Shown piece after piece: positions 8,611-17,461 of a stretch of 64,000 nucleotides of DNA. Position numbers and translations under genes: made by a program. Source of the DNA: Marinobacterium aestuarii (GTDB lineage Bacteria > Pseudomonadota > Gammaproteobacteria > Pseudomonadales > Balneatricaceae); contig NZ_CP015839.1 of the NCBI RefSeq assembly GCF_001651805.1, positions 4,464,001 through 4,528,000 on the forward strand. Reading direction: 5' to 3'. The notes under the pieces are model-generated. The model saw nothing but the letters and a program-made list of their open reading frames with translations, made no database searches and was not told where the DNA came from. How positions within the stretch are numbered: position 1 is the stretch's first letter; the number at the start of each line of letters is the position of its first letter.

Positions 8611-9546
8611 ATGAGCTACACAATACTCATAACGGCTCCGGCATTAGCGCCGGCCGGTCGGCAGCTGCTCGAGGCACGAGGCTGTGAAACAATCTACATT
8701 CAGGATCAAGCTGACGTTAAGAGGCTGGAGGAATGCCTTTCCAACCGCAGGATTGATGCTGTTATTTCAAGGACCATGCAGCTGACGTCCACAATGATTG
8801 ACTCATGCTCGACACTGAAGGTGATATCCAAACACGGTGTTGGTGTTAGTAATATTGACCTCGAAGCAGCACGCGGCCATGGGATCGCAGTGCTTTCGAC
8901 ACCCGGGGCCAATACCCAGTCCGTCGTCGAGTTTTCCATTGGATTGATGCTCGCCAGTGCTCGCTTTATTGCGTTCTGCGATAGCTCGATGAAATCGGGC
9001 AAATGGGAGCGTATCGACAAAGGTATTCAGCTGGCCGGACGAACGCTCGGCTTGGTCGGTTTTGGTCAGATTGGTCGTGGAGTGGCACGGATTGCAAACG
9101 CCATGGGTATGCAGGTGTTGGTCTTCGACCCAGCTCTGAGTGATGCGCAAGCGAACAATCTGGGCGTCGAGCGGATTTCCTCCATCGATAAACTGCTGCC
9201 ACGCAGTCAAGTACTCAGCCTGCACTGCCCTGCCAAGCACGGCGCGCCGCCACTGCTGGATGCATCTCGTTTGGCCCTGTTGCCACGAGGCGCAGTAGTG
9301 ATCAATACAGCACGTGGCGAATTGATAGACGAGCAGGCACTGGCAGCGGCCCTCAGAAGCGGGCAACTGGCGGCAGCAGGGCTTGACACCTTTGTCTGTG
9401 AGCCGCTGCCCGCCGACAGCCCTTTGCGACAGCTTGAAAATGTTCTGATTACACCTCACGTCGCCGGCTCTACACCGGATGCGTTGGCCGCCATGGCCGA
9501 GGGAGCCGTCCGCAACGCCCTCGAATACCTGGATCAGCATCCCTAG
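8611..9546 (+). CDS. D-2-hydroxyacid dehydrogenase (NAD-dependent)
   Basis: 311 residues from the ATG at 8611 (AAGGTAAACC just upstream); an in-frame start at 8539 would lie in the promoter region. Rossmann motif LGLVGFGQIGRG at ~147-158, catalytic Arg in NTARGELID, Glu in FVCEPL and His in ITPHVAG, i.e. the complete Arg/Glu/His set of the phosphoglycerate dehydrogenase superfamily without a C-terminal ACT domain. It should interconvert a 2-hydroxyacid and a 2-oxoacid in the cytoplasm. Followed 98 bases later by an RraA-type aldolase, it may oxidise the imported hydroxyacid to the 2-oxoacid that the aldolase cleaves (inference). Confidence 0.88.
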   Translation: MSYTILITAPALAPAGRQLLEARGCETIYIQDQADVKRLEECLSNRRIDAVISRTMQLTSTMIDSCSTLKVISKHGVGVSNIDLEAARGHGIAVLSTPGANTQSVVEFSIGLMLASARFIAFCDSSMKSGKWERIDKGIQLAGRTLGLVGFGQIGRGVARIANAMGMQVLVFDPALSDAQANNLGVERISSIDKLLPRSQVLSLHCPAKHGAPPLLDASRLALLPRGAVVINTARGELIDEQALAAALRSGQLAAAGLDTFVCEPLPADSPLRQLENVLITPHVAGSTPDALAAMAEGAVRNALEYLDQHP

Positions 9547-9644
9547 CGGCACCGACAGCCTTCAGCGTTTGGAAGACCCATGGTCTGAACGGAATATTCG
9601 ACCCATGTACTGGACGGAAACAACACTCAGCGAGAACAATTACC

Positions 9645-10334
9645 ATGAGCAACCCAGTTTGGCCGAAAGGCTTCATGATCAACCCACGCCCGGAATCCCT
9701 CGACCCCGAGTTGCTGGCGGCCTACCGTAAGGTGCCAAGCGCTCACGCCAGCGATTGCCTGGGTCGTCTCACCGGAGGATTGGGGTTGCGCGCCTATCAC
9801 AACGACATTGGGTTAACGATGTGTGGCATGGCTCTGACGGTACGTATACGTCCGGGCGATAACCTGATGATTCACAAGGCTATGCTGATGGCGCAGCCCG
9901 GCGACATAATCGTCGTCGACGGTGCTGGCGACCTGACCCAGGCGGTAATGGGAGGCCTTATGCGGACCACCGCATTGACCCGCCGTATTGGAGGACTGGT
10001 GATCAACGGCGCAATCCGCGATGTGGCGGAATGGGCGGAAGGCGAGCTGCCTGTCTATGCCCTCGGGCATGTTCATCGCGGCCCTAGCAAGACTGGCCCA
10101 GGCGAGGTCAACGTCCCGGTCGCCTGTGCCGGCATGGCCGTTACGCCGGGCGATCTGATCATCGGTGACGCTGACGGTGTCGTATCGGTCCCACGGGACG
10201 CTCTGTCTGACTTGTTACCGCTGGTGAAAGCCCATGCTGAGCATGAGGATAAAATACGCCAAGTAAACCGCGAGAAGGGCGGTGACGAGGTGCGCTTCGC
10301 AGAGTTATTACGCTCACTCGGCTGTCCGGTCTAG
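9645..10334 (+). CDS. RraA-family aldolase (HMG/CHA aldolase-like), copy 1
   Basis: 229 residues of the RraA/DlpA family, class II pyruvate aldolases that cleave 4-hydroxy-4-methyl-2-oxoglutarate or 4-carboxy-4-hydroxy-2-oxoadipate and decarboxylate oxaloacetate. The metal-binding GGLMRT...NGAIRD block (glycine-rich turn, then Arg-Asp ~20 residues later) is at ~101-125, and SDCLGR at ~36. A close paralogue lies at 21746, and both end in GCPV. Context (carboxylate importer, hydroxyacid dehydrogenase, LysR) supports catabolic aldolase function rather than the RNase E inhibitor role of E. coli RraA. The exact substrate is unknown. Confidence 0.87.
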   Translation: MSNPVWPKGFMINPRPESLDPELLAAYRKVPSAHASDCLGRLTGGLGLRAYHNDIGLTMCGMALTVRIRPGDNLMIHKAMLMAQPGDIIVVDGAGDLTQAVMGGLMRTTALTRRIGGLVINGAIRDVAEWAEGELPVYALGHVHRGPSKTGPGEVNVPVACAGMAVTPGDLIIGDADGVVSVPRDALSDLLPLVKAHAEHEDKIRQVNREKGGDEVRFAELLRSLGCPV

Positions 10335-10411
10335 TGCTCGCCCGCGAGGGGCGTTATCCGCGATAACTTGCCCCCTGCAGCAACACCGGATAACACGCAT
10401 CCATGCAAAAA

Positions 10412-10439
10412 AAAACGGTGCCATTTATGGCACCGTTTT
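10412..10439. terminator. Bidirectional intrinsic terminator
   Basis: A perfect 12-bp stem (AAAACGGTGCCA / TGGCACCGTTTT) with a TTTA loop and A/T runs on both sides. It serves the RraA-type gene on the plus strand and the convergent dehydrogenase on the minus strand. Confidence 0.9.
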
Positions 10440-10458
10440 ATCTTTCCACAAAACCCTG

Positions 10459-11507
10459 TCAGAGCACGGACTGCACCGCCTGGGCGAGTTCCGCTGTGCT
10501 GAGGCTTCCCCCCATGTCTGGGGTCCCAGCACCGGCGCCGGTCACCGTTTCGATAGCGGTCATCAGCGCCGCGGCACCGGCGGTTTCACCCATATGCTGC
10601 AGCATCAGGGCACCGGCCCATAGGGTCGCCAGCGGGTTGGCCAGCCCCTTGCCCATAATATCGGGAGCCGAGCCGTGCACCGGCTCGAACATCCCGGGCC
10701 CTGCGCTGAGCGGGTTGATATTGGCCGATGCAGCAAAGCCCAGCCCGCCCTGGATCGCGGCGCCGATATCGGTGAGGATGTCGCCGAACAGGTTAGAGGC
10801 GACCACCACATCCAGGGTCTCGGGATTCGTGATCATGCGAGCGGCAATGGCATCGACGTGGTAGCGGGTGACCTGAACATCCGGGTAATCGGCGGCAACA
10901 CGGTCGGTCATTTCATCCCAGAACACCATGCTGTGGCGCTGGGCGTTGGACTTGGTAACCGAGGCCAGCTTGCCGCTGCGAAGGGTGCCTGCTCGAAGCC
11001 GTAGCGCAGCACGCGCTCGACACCGGCGCGGGTGAAAATGGAAGTCTCGACCGCCACTTCCAGGTCGCCGCCCTGGTGCACCCGGCCGCCGGCGCCGCTG
11101 TACTCGCCCTCGGTGTTTTCACGAATGCAGAGGATATCGAACGGCTTGTCGGTACGCAGTGGCCCGGTGACGCCCGCCAGCAACCGGTGCGGGCGCTCGT
11201 TGACCGACAAGTCCAGCCCCTGCCGGATCGCCAGCAGCAGTTCACGCAGCGAAACATGGTCCGGCACCGTCGCCGGCAACCCCACCGCGCCCAGGTAAAT
11301 GGCATCGAAAGCCCGCAGCTGCTCGACACCATCGGCCGGCATCATGGTGCCGTGTTCAAGGTAATAGTCGCAGGACCAGGGCAGCCAGGTGCCTGCAAGT
11401 CTGAAACCCTGCTTGGCAGCAACGGCCTGCAACACGGGCCAGGCGGCCTCCATCACTTCGGTGCCGATGCCATCCCCCGGCAGCAGCGCAACGCGGTAAT
11501 CTTTCAT
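10459..11507 (-). pseudogene. Tartrate/D-malate dehydrogenase (isopropylmalate dehydrogenase family), frameshifted
   Basis: The family is beta-decarboxylating dehydrogenase (TtuC/DmlA type, oxidising D-malate or tartrate). Frame 1 runs from ATG 11507 (MKDYRVALLPGDGIGTEV) through CIRENTEGEYSGAGGR to about 10990; the remainder (KSNAQRHSMVFWDE, SNLFGDILTDIGAAIQGG, EPVHGSAPDI) continues in another frame to 10459. One missing base near 10985 restores a ~349-residue protein, close to the family's ~360. All catalytic motifs are otherwise intact, so this is either a recent mutation or a sequencing error. Its C-terminus is duplicated as the remnant at 4201. Confidence 0.8.
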
Positions 11508-11721
11508 GCTATTTCCCAATGTTTAAACCTGTGAAAGCAAGCCTACGCCGAGCCCCGGAATAAGGTACTCAACAAGATTGATAGGTTTGATAATGAACAC
11601 TTATGCAGCAGCCGAATACCGGATGGAAGCCAATGACCAAACCGCGGTCAAACCGTTCAGAGAGCTCTTTTCGGCGGCGCCGCCGGCGGGAGTCGATGCA
11701 TGCCGGAACAGGAGGAAAACA

Positions 11722-12714
11722 ATGAAAACACTGAAGCTGCTGTGTCCCGGGGTTGCCGTCACGCTGGCGCTGCTGCTGTCCTGCTCGGTATCGGCACAGC
11801 AGCTCAATGGCTTCGACCTGGAAGGGGCCCTGGTGCCGAGCAGCGACATCCTGCGGGGCGGACCGCCCCGGGACGGCATCCCGTCGATTGATGCACCGCG
11901 CTTCGTGCAAGCCCATGAGGCCGCAGCCCTGCACGACACGGACAGGGTCATGGGGCTGACCCGCAACGGTATCAGCAAGGCCTACCCGATCCGTATTCTC
12001 AACTGGCATGAGATCGTCAACGACCGTTTTGGAGATGAGCCCCTGGCCATCACCTTCTGCCCGCTGTGCGGCTCCGGCATGGTTTTTTTACGTGAGGTGG
12101 CGCCTGAGGTGGAGGGTCAGGTGAAAAGTCAGCCGCTCAGCTTTGGCGTGTCAGGCCTGCTCTACAACAGCGACGTGCTGCTCTACGACCGCGAAACCGA
12201 GTCGCTCTGGTCCCAGATCCAGGCCCGCGCCCTCACGGGGCACTACCGCGGTCAGCCCCTGACACAGATCGCCGTCGAACATACCAGCTGGCTCGACTGG
12301 CGCCAGCGTCACCCCGATACCCAGGTGCTGAGCTTCGAAACCGGCTTTGGGCGCGACTACGATTCCAATCCCTACGGCGGCTATGCCGAATCAGCGGCAA
12401 CCTACTTCCCGGTCAAATTCCGGGCGCTGGGCTTTCACCCCAAGGAGCGCGTGATCGGCCTGGCGCTGAACGGCGAGGCCAAAGCCTGGCCCTTCGTTGA
12501 GCTCGGTAAAGTTGAGAGCCCGCTGCAGGACCGCCTCGGTGATACCCCCATTGTGGTGCACTTCGATCCCGCGCACGGCGCAGCCAGTATCCGAGATAAC
12601 AACGGCAGCCTGCTACCGGCTGTCACGCTCTACTGGTTTGCCTGGGCGGCTTTTCACCCGGATACCCAGGTGTTTCGCCAGCCGTCTGCGGCATCCGAGA
12701 GTACGGAGCAGTAA
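11722..12714 (+). CDS. Secreted DUF3179 domain protein
   Basis: 330 residues from the ATG at 11722, which has a strong GGAGGAAAACA site; a longer in-frame extension upstream lacks one and would bury the signal peptide. Signal peptide ~1-26 (cut near SVSAQQ), then a DUF3179 domain with the characteristic FCPLCGSG motif (~113-120), whose two cysteines could bind metal or form a disulfide, and a GVSGLLYNSD motif. Biochemical function is not known for this family. It is divergent from the dehydrogenase gene and not obviously part of either catabolic cassette. Confidence 0.85.
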   Translation: MKTLKLLCPGVAVTLALLLSCSVSAQQLNGFDLEGALVPSSDILRGGPPRDGIPSIDAPRFVQAHEAAALHDTDRVMGLTRNGISKAYPIRILNWHEIVNDRFGDEPLAITFCPLCGSGMVFLREVAPEVEGQVKSQPLSFGVSGLLYNSDVLLYDRETESLWSQIQARALTGHYRGQPLTQIAVEHTSWLDWRQRHPDTQVLSFETGFGRDYDSNPYGGYAESAATYFPVKFRALGFHPKERVIGLALNGEAKAWPFVELGKVESPLQDRLGDTPIVVHFDPAHGAASIRDNNGSLLPAVTLYWFAWAAFHPDTQVFRQPSAASESTEQ

Positions 12715-12869
12715 CAAGCCGGGCCGCTGCCACTCATACAGAATTTGATATCGGGCATTGAAACCTAGGCGCAGCAAGACCAAGCTGTTACAGCAGCACT
12801 AACATAGCTGCTGCCATACGCTCAGCTTTGCGTTTTAAAAATACACTGCATGCCTCAACCAAAAAGGTG

Positions 12870-13058
12870 ATGACCTTGGCTGTAATTCTTCGAAACTTTA
12901 ATATCGTACGCATCACCGATGGCAAGAAAGTCGTTAACTGCACCGTCGTTACCATGTGTACGGACTATGCCGTCATCAAGTACGATGGCAAAAAATACAA
13001 AGTCCCCTACCCCATTATCAAGGAAGTGATCGGCCATGAGCTGCTGATCTCAGCCTGA
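12870..13058 (+). CDS. Small protein of unknown function
   Basis: A 62-residue basic frame (NFNIVRITDGKKVV ... VIGHELLISA) with an alternating beta-like pattern and a plausible protein composition. The ATG at 12870 has AAGGTG almost touching it, so the real start could be the TTG six bases further in or an upstream in-frame ATG at 12828. No family is recognised. It stands alone between a DUF3179 gene and a convergent GST gene. Confidence 0.45.
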   Translation: MTLAVILRNFNIVRITDGKKVVNCTVVTMCTDYAVIKYDGKKYKVPYPIIKEVIGHELLISA

Positions 13059-13110
13059 AAAAGGCTGCGGCATTTGCCTCAGTTCTGGCACTCCCTACAA
13101 GCTCAAGCCA

Positions 13111-13815
13111 TCAAGGCGCTGCGGGTATCATCAGCCCTCGCTGTACTGCAGGGCGCGCCAGAAAGGCATCCAGCGTCCGGGTAACCTCAGGAAAGTCGCT
13201 GATACCCACCAGATCTCCCGCTTCATAGAAGCCGATCAGGTTACGCACCCAGGGGAAGGTGGCGATCTCGACGATTGAATAGTTGTCGCCCAATATCCAT
13301 TCACGCCCCTGCAGGCGCTGATTCAGAACCCCGAGCAGACGCCTGGACTCGGCCACGTAGCGATCCCGCGGGCGCTTGTCGTCATACTCCTTGCCGGCAA
13401 AACGATTAAAGAAACCCACCTGGCCGAACATGGGCCCGATGCCCCCCATCTGGAACATCAGCCACTGCAGTGCCACATAGCGTTCAGCGGGATCCTCTGG
13501 CAACAGCTGCCCGGTTTTGTCGGCAAGATAGACGAGAATGGCCCCGGATTCGAACAACGCCAGAGGCTTGCCCCCCGGCCCCTGCGGATCCAGAATCGCC
13601 GGAATCTTGTTGTTGGGGTTAAGTGACAAAAACTCCGGCGACAGCTGATCATTAGCGGCAAAATCCACTCGATGGGCCTCATAGGCCACGCCGGTTTCCT
13701 CCAGCATAATGGAAACCTTGACCCCGTTTGGCGTCGGCAGCGAATACAACTGCAGCCGCTCGGGCTGACGGGCGGGCCACTTGCGGGTCACGGCAAAGGC
13801 GGAAAGATCGGTCAT
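13111..13815 (-). CDS. Glutathione S-transferase family protein (YghU/Ure2p-like)
   Basis: 234 residues from ATG 13815 (AAGGAA eight bases upstream). N-terminal thioredoxin fold (~20-100) with LYSLPTPNGVKVSIMLEE, NPNNKIPAILD and the glutathione-binding FESGAIL; C-terminal helical domain ~110-230 with MFGQVGFFNRFAG. The TPNGVKVSIMLEE signature and length fit the nu-class/YghU-type disulfide-bond oxidoreductases rather than classical transferases. Cytoplasmic redox or detoxification role, monocistronic. Confidence 0.88.
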   Translation of the reverse strand: MTDLSAFAVTRKWPARQPERLQLYSLPTPNGVKVSIMLEETGVAYEAHRVDFAANDQLSPEFLSLNPNNKIPAILDPQGPGGKPLALFESGAILVYLADKTGQLLPEDPAERYVALQWLMFQMGGIGPMFGQVGFFNRFAGKEYDDKRPRDRYVAESRRLLGVLNQRLQGREWILGDNYSIVEIATFPWVRNLIGFYEAGDLVGISDFPEVTRTLDAFLARPAVQRGLMIPAAP

Positions 13816-13968
13816 CAGCGAATTCCTTTTGTCCTGTGTACATAGAGGTAACGCCAGAGCGCCAACAGTAAGGCCCTGCCAGCAGCGCCGATGACAATAT
13901 GCCACAGCCCCGCCATTTTCTGAATGCCAGCCCTTACAGCGAAAGCCAGCCATCGCGCAAATAATACC

Positions 13969-13992
13969 GATGAGGATGAGGATGAGGATGAG
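13969..13992. repeat. Short tandem repeat, four GATGAG units
   Basis: Four perfect copies of the hexamer GATGAG followed by a partial unit, in the intergenic region between the divergent GST and lipoprotein genes. Slippage here would alter promoter spacing by multiples of six. I see no coding role on either strand. Confidence 0.6.
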
Positions 13993-14101
13993 GAGAAAGT
14001 TATCATCGCGCCCCGGAGCGGGGTACTCTGCAACCTAAACCAATCCGGCCTCAGCCCCGATACAGGGTCAGATGCAGCAACAGACACGGAGACGGCTGCG
14101 C

Positions 14102-15286
14102 ATGCCAAAAGGAACAAGAGGAGGTTTCGTGACAGCGGGGCTAGTATTGCTGGCGCTGCTGGCCATGGCAGCCCTGGTAACGGGATGCAGTCGCTCATGG
14201 AGCAATTTTTCGCAGTATCCAGGTTTTAATGACTATTACATCAAGAATCCGCGCAGCACCCAGGCGGCGACGGCCGCCGAGCAGGCCTTGCTGCAACGCT
14301 TTCGCCCGCGCCTGTTTCTGGATCAGGACGCTGAAGGCCCGATCAGTTTCTATGCTGACTATATCGCCCAGGGCAGCCTGAGTGCGGCGGACGGAACCCT
14401 GCTTTCCCGTCAGGTCGACAGCCCGTTACTCAACCAGTACAAAGCCAGCCCGGAGGTGGTGTTTAGGCATCAGCCGGAGTCCCGCCCCGTTAACCCCCAA
14501 GCCTTTGGTCGCGTCGATTATGATCAGCACCCATCGCTTGGCAGGCTCAGCTTTTTAACTTACCACTTTGTGTTTCGCAGCTCCGGCATAGTCGCAGGCT
14601 TACCCGGCTGGCAGTCCCTGTTGCTGCCACTGGCGGGCGACCCTGATGACTGGCACCAACTGGATCATTACACCGCTGCCACCCTGGTTCTGGATCCGCA
14701 GTCCCAACCTCTGGCGCTGATGCTGCAGCAACATAACAACCTGCGCAGCTATGTACTGGGCGTCGACCTGCCGACACCGGACAACTTTTCTGTGCGCCTG
14801 GTGGCGGCGAAAAGATCGAACGAACTTTATCCCTGGCACCCGGGAATAAAAGAGCATCCGGTAGTGCGTTTTTTGAACCCCGACACCCTGCCCTATCTGG
14901 TGACAGGCAACCCCAAACCCTGGGTCGCCGGATATGATCTAACCGAAGCGGTACGGGAAGCCGAGTATGAACTGGCGTTTATCCCGCCCGATGATGCCTT
15001 TTACAGTTTTGCCGGTTTTCTCGGTGAGCGCCGGCGGCTGCCCGGGCGTGACGGCCCTCCGGGAGCGGACTACAACAGCCGACCGGCATTCAAGCGCCCA
15101 CTGGTGCAGTTAGTGGCATTCAACTGGCAAGAGGAGGATCAGCAGCAGATGCACGCCTTACTGCAGTTCTTCCAAAACACCGACCTTGAGCAGCCACCCT
15201 TTAAGCGCCTGCTGCAGCTGTTCGAGCGCAAGCTGGCGGCCCGGCAGGCGACCAAAGTCGATGCCGAGTCCGCCTCAAACCCCTGA
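14102..15286 (+). CDS. Putative lipoprotein of unknown function
   Basis: 394 residues. The N-terminus has Lys/Arg (MPKGTRGG), a hydrophobic core and a lipobox ALVTGC, so the mature protein should begin at that Cys and be membrane-anchored in the envelope. The ATG at 14102 is chosen because the charged n-region is needed for export; an in-frame GTG at 14129 has the better ribosome-binding site (AGGAGG) but would lose those charges. No family is recognised: the protein contains FLDQDAEGPISFYADYI and YHFVFRSSGIVAGLPGW stretches and many conserved-looking aromatic residues. Its last 32 codons form part of a direct repeat copied at 22476. Confidence 0.8.
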   Translation: MPKGTRGGFVTAGLVLLALLAMAALVTGCSRSWSNFSQYPGFNDYYIKNPRSTQAATAAEQALLQRFRPRLFLDQDAEGPISFYADYIAQGSLSAADGTLLSRQVDSPLLNQYKASPEVVFRHQPESRPVNPQAFGRVDYDQHPSLGRLSFLTYHFVFRSSGIVAGLPGWQSLLLPLAGDPDDWHQLDHYTAATLVLDPQSQPLALMLQQHNNLRSYVLGVDLPTPDNFSVRLVAAKRSNELYPWHPGIKEHPVVRFLNPDTLPYLVTGNPKPWVAGYDLTEAVREAEYELAFIPPDDAFYSFAGFLGERRRLPGRDGPPGADYNSRPAFKRPLVQLVAFNWQEEDQQQMHALLQFFQNTDLEQPPFKRLLQLFERKLAARQATKVDAESASNP

Positions 15287-15385
15287 CGGTTATTGCGGCT
15301 GTGTTTGTTATTGCTGCCGCTGTAGCAAGAGCGCGTCGGCAAACTGCTGTTGCAGCAGCGCCTTGTTACTGAAATGGCCGTCGGG
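15189..15385 (+). repeat. Left copy of a ~197-bp direct repeat flanking a catabolic cassette
   Basis: This segment contains the last ~32 codons of the lipoprotein gene, the short convergent intergenic spacer and the last ~25 codons (minus strand, ending FADALLLQRQQ) of the binding-protein gene whose full copy is at 22594. The same stretch recurs at 22476-22672 in the same orientation with only a few substitutions, clustered at the left end and in the intergenic spacer. The most economical reading is that the two genes were once adjacent and that the DNA between the repeats was inserted, duplicating the junction. Confidence 0.85.
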
Positions 15386-15594
15386 CAGCCAACTACTTTT
15401 ATAAAGCAGCTTAAAGCTTTAAATGCAGACCTATTATTTTATCAACCTGAACAACAATGAAATTCCCTACCCACCTGCCATCTCTGAAAAAACGGAAGCA
15501 AGCACGCGAACTGGTAAATTATTAAGTCTACTTTATTTAAGGAATCAAGCATCCCTGCTCCATTTCTTAATTTTTTATAGAATACTTCTCTTTT

Positions 15595-17097
15595 CTAAAA
15601 TCCGAAGACGGTCTCTGCAAGCAGATACATGGCAATAAATGTTACCATCACAGCGATAATATTCAGCCAAAAGCCAGCCTTGACCATATCCCGGAGCTGC
15701 ATCTTGTCATAGGAAAAGACGATAGCATTGGGCGGAGTCGCTACAGGCATCATGAATGCCATTGACGCTGCGACCGCCACCGGTACTGCGAGCATTCGGG
15801 GATCCAGCCCGAGCCCAACGGCGACAGCGCCAAGAATAGGCAGAAATGTCGCCGCGGATGCCGTATTCGACGTAATTTCAGTTAGGTAAATAATCGATGC
15901 GCTGACTACAAGAACTAGCAACCAGCTACTGATATCAAAGCTCGAAACCGAAGATCCCACCCATTCGGCCAGACCCGTGCTGCTAAATGCACCCGCCAGC
16001 GCCAGACCACCGCCAAACAACAGCAGCACGCCCCAAGGCAAATCCTTCGCCACACTCCAGTCAAGTACGAACTCGCCTTTTTCCCGCGACAGCGGCCAGG
16101 CGAACAGCGCCAGAGCTGCCAGCAAGGCAACCGTGGTATCACTGATGGGTAGGCCGGTCATCGCGGCCAATTGCGAGCGAAAGATCCATCCAAGTGCTGC
16201 GGCCAGAAAAACCCCGCCGACGATTTTCTCCGCCTTGCTCATTGGGCCCAGCTCCGCCAGCTCTCCCTTAACTACCTGCCCAACATCGCCTATTTGAATC
16301 TGACTCGCTGGAAAAACGACTTGGGTCAGCATTAGCCAGCTCAGCGGTAACATCACCAGCACTATTGGCACACCAAACAGCATCCACGTCAGGAAATCGA
16401 TCTGAATGTCGTAAGTCACCGACAAAAAACTGGCTAGCAGGGCATTGGGGGGCGTACCTATCAGCGTGCCTATTCCACCGATGGTTGCGCTATAAGCGAT
16501 ACCCAGCATGAGCGCCACACCGAAGTTGCGGACCGCTTTGTCATCCGCTGTTTTGTGCGCTACAAAGTCAATCACCGACAGCCCGACGGCATACATCATG
16601 ATCGTCGCCGAGGTGTTTGATATCCACATGGATAGAAAGCCCGTTGCCAGCATAAAGCCTCCGATGACACGGCTCGGCGTAGTACCAACGATCGCCACTA
16701 TGCGCAGAGCGATACGCCGGTGCAAGCCCCACTTTTGCATTGCAGCGGCCAGCAGAAAACCACCTAAAAACAGGAAGATCAACGGATTGGCAAAATTGGC
16801 CGCCACGGGTTTAAGATCAGCAATGCCAAACAGAGGCATAAACGGGATCGGCAGGAGCGCTGTCGCCGGAATCGGCACCGCCTCACCTAGCCACCAGATG
16901 ACCATCCATGCAGCCAACGAGACCAAATGCCAAGCCTGTGCATTCATCCCCTCCGGGGCCGGCAGCAGATAGAGCAACAAGGCTGCCAGCGGACCCGCCA
17001 GTAGCGCGATAAAACGTAACTGCGACGCGCCGGACTGGGCTACGATAGCCACGCCAGCAGCAGGCTCCATGTTTTGGTTAATATTGACCATAGTCAT
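15595..17097 (-). CDS. DASS-family (SLC13) sodium/dicarboxylate symporter
   Basis: 500 residues, ~11-12 membrane helices. Two SNT signature motifs (WISNTSAT ~ residue 160 and TEITSNTAS ~ residue 407) bind sodium and carboxylate in this family, and GTLIGTPPNALLASF and MPVATPPNAIVF are the paired hairpin loops. It should import a di- or tricarboxylate or sulfate with sodium. AGGAG lies ~10 bases before the ATG. It points away from the LysR-leuCD genes but lies inside the same repeat-flanked cassette, so it is likely the cassette's importer. Confidence 0.92.
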   Translation of the reverse strand: MTMVNINQNMEPAAGVAIVAQSGASQLRFIALLAGPLAALLLYLLPAPEGMNAQAWHLVSLAAWMVIWWLGEAVPIPATALLPIPFMPLFGIADLKPVAANFANPLIFLFLGGFLLAAAMQKWGLHRRIALRIVAIVGTTPSRVIGGFMLATGFLSMWISNTSATIMMYAVGLSVIDFVAHKTADDKAVRNFGVALMLGIAYSATIGGIGTLIGTPPNALLASFLSVTYDIQIDFLTWMLFGVPIVLVMLPLSWLMLTQVVFPASQIQIGDVGQVVKGELAELGPMSKAEKIVGGVFLAAALGWIFRSQLAAMTGLPISDTTVALLAALALFAWPLSREKGEFVLDWSVAKDLPWGVLLLFGGGLALAGAFSSTGLAEWVGSSVSSFDISSWLLVLVVSASIIYLTEITSNTASAATFLPILGAVAVGLGLDPRMLAVPVAVAASMAFMMPVATPPNAIVFSYDKMQLRDMVKAGFWLNIIAVMVTFIAMYLLAETVFGF

Positions 17098-17461
17098 CAG
17101 ATCAAAACTCCTCTCTTATAGTTATTTGAACAGGCGGATACACTATCCCGGAACAGGCATAGTTTAAGAAACGAACGCTCGTCATTATTATTTTCTCGCA
17201 TATATATTATTACGATATAAGATCAGATAAAGCAGCCCAATCAAAAAACATTGAAAATATTATAATTTACAAGGCGATTAAAAAGTTCACAGAAACATAT
17301 TTTATTGCACAGACAAAAGCCATTATGGGCGACTATGCCATATGTTAATTTATTCCCAGAAATGGCCACAGATGCACAGGCTTACTGAATTTTTGAGTGA
17401 AGGGATACTCACATTGGGCAATAACCTAAGACCCAATCATAAAGCATCCCTGCTTCATGTA
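17098..17461. other. A+T-rich intergenic region upstream of the DASS gene
   Basis: About 360 bases with long A/T stretches (for example around 17190-17290), noticeably different from the GC-rich surroundings. It must contain the DASS gene promoter. I find no convincing ORF or repeat in it. Confidence 0.5.
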
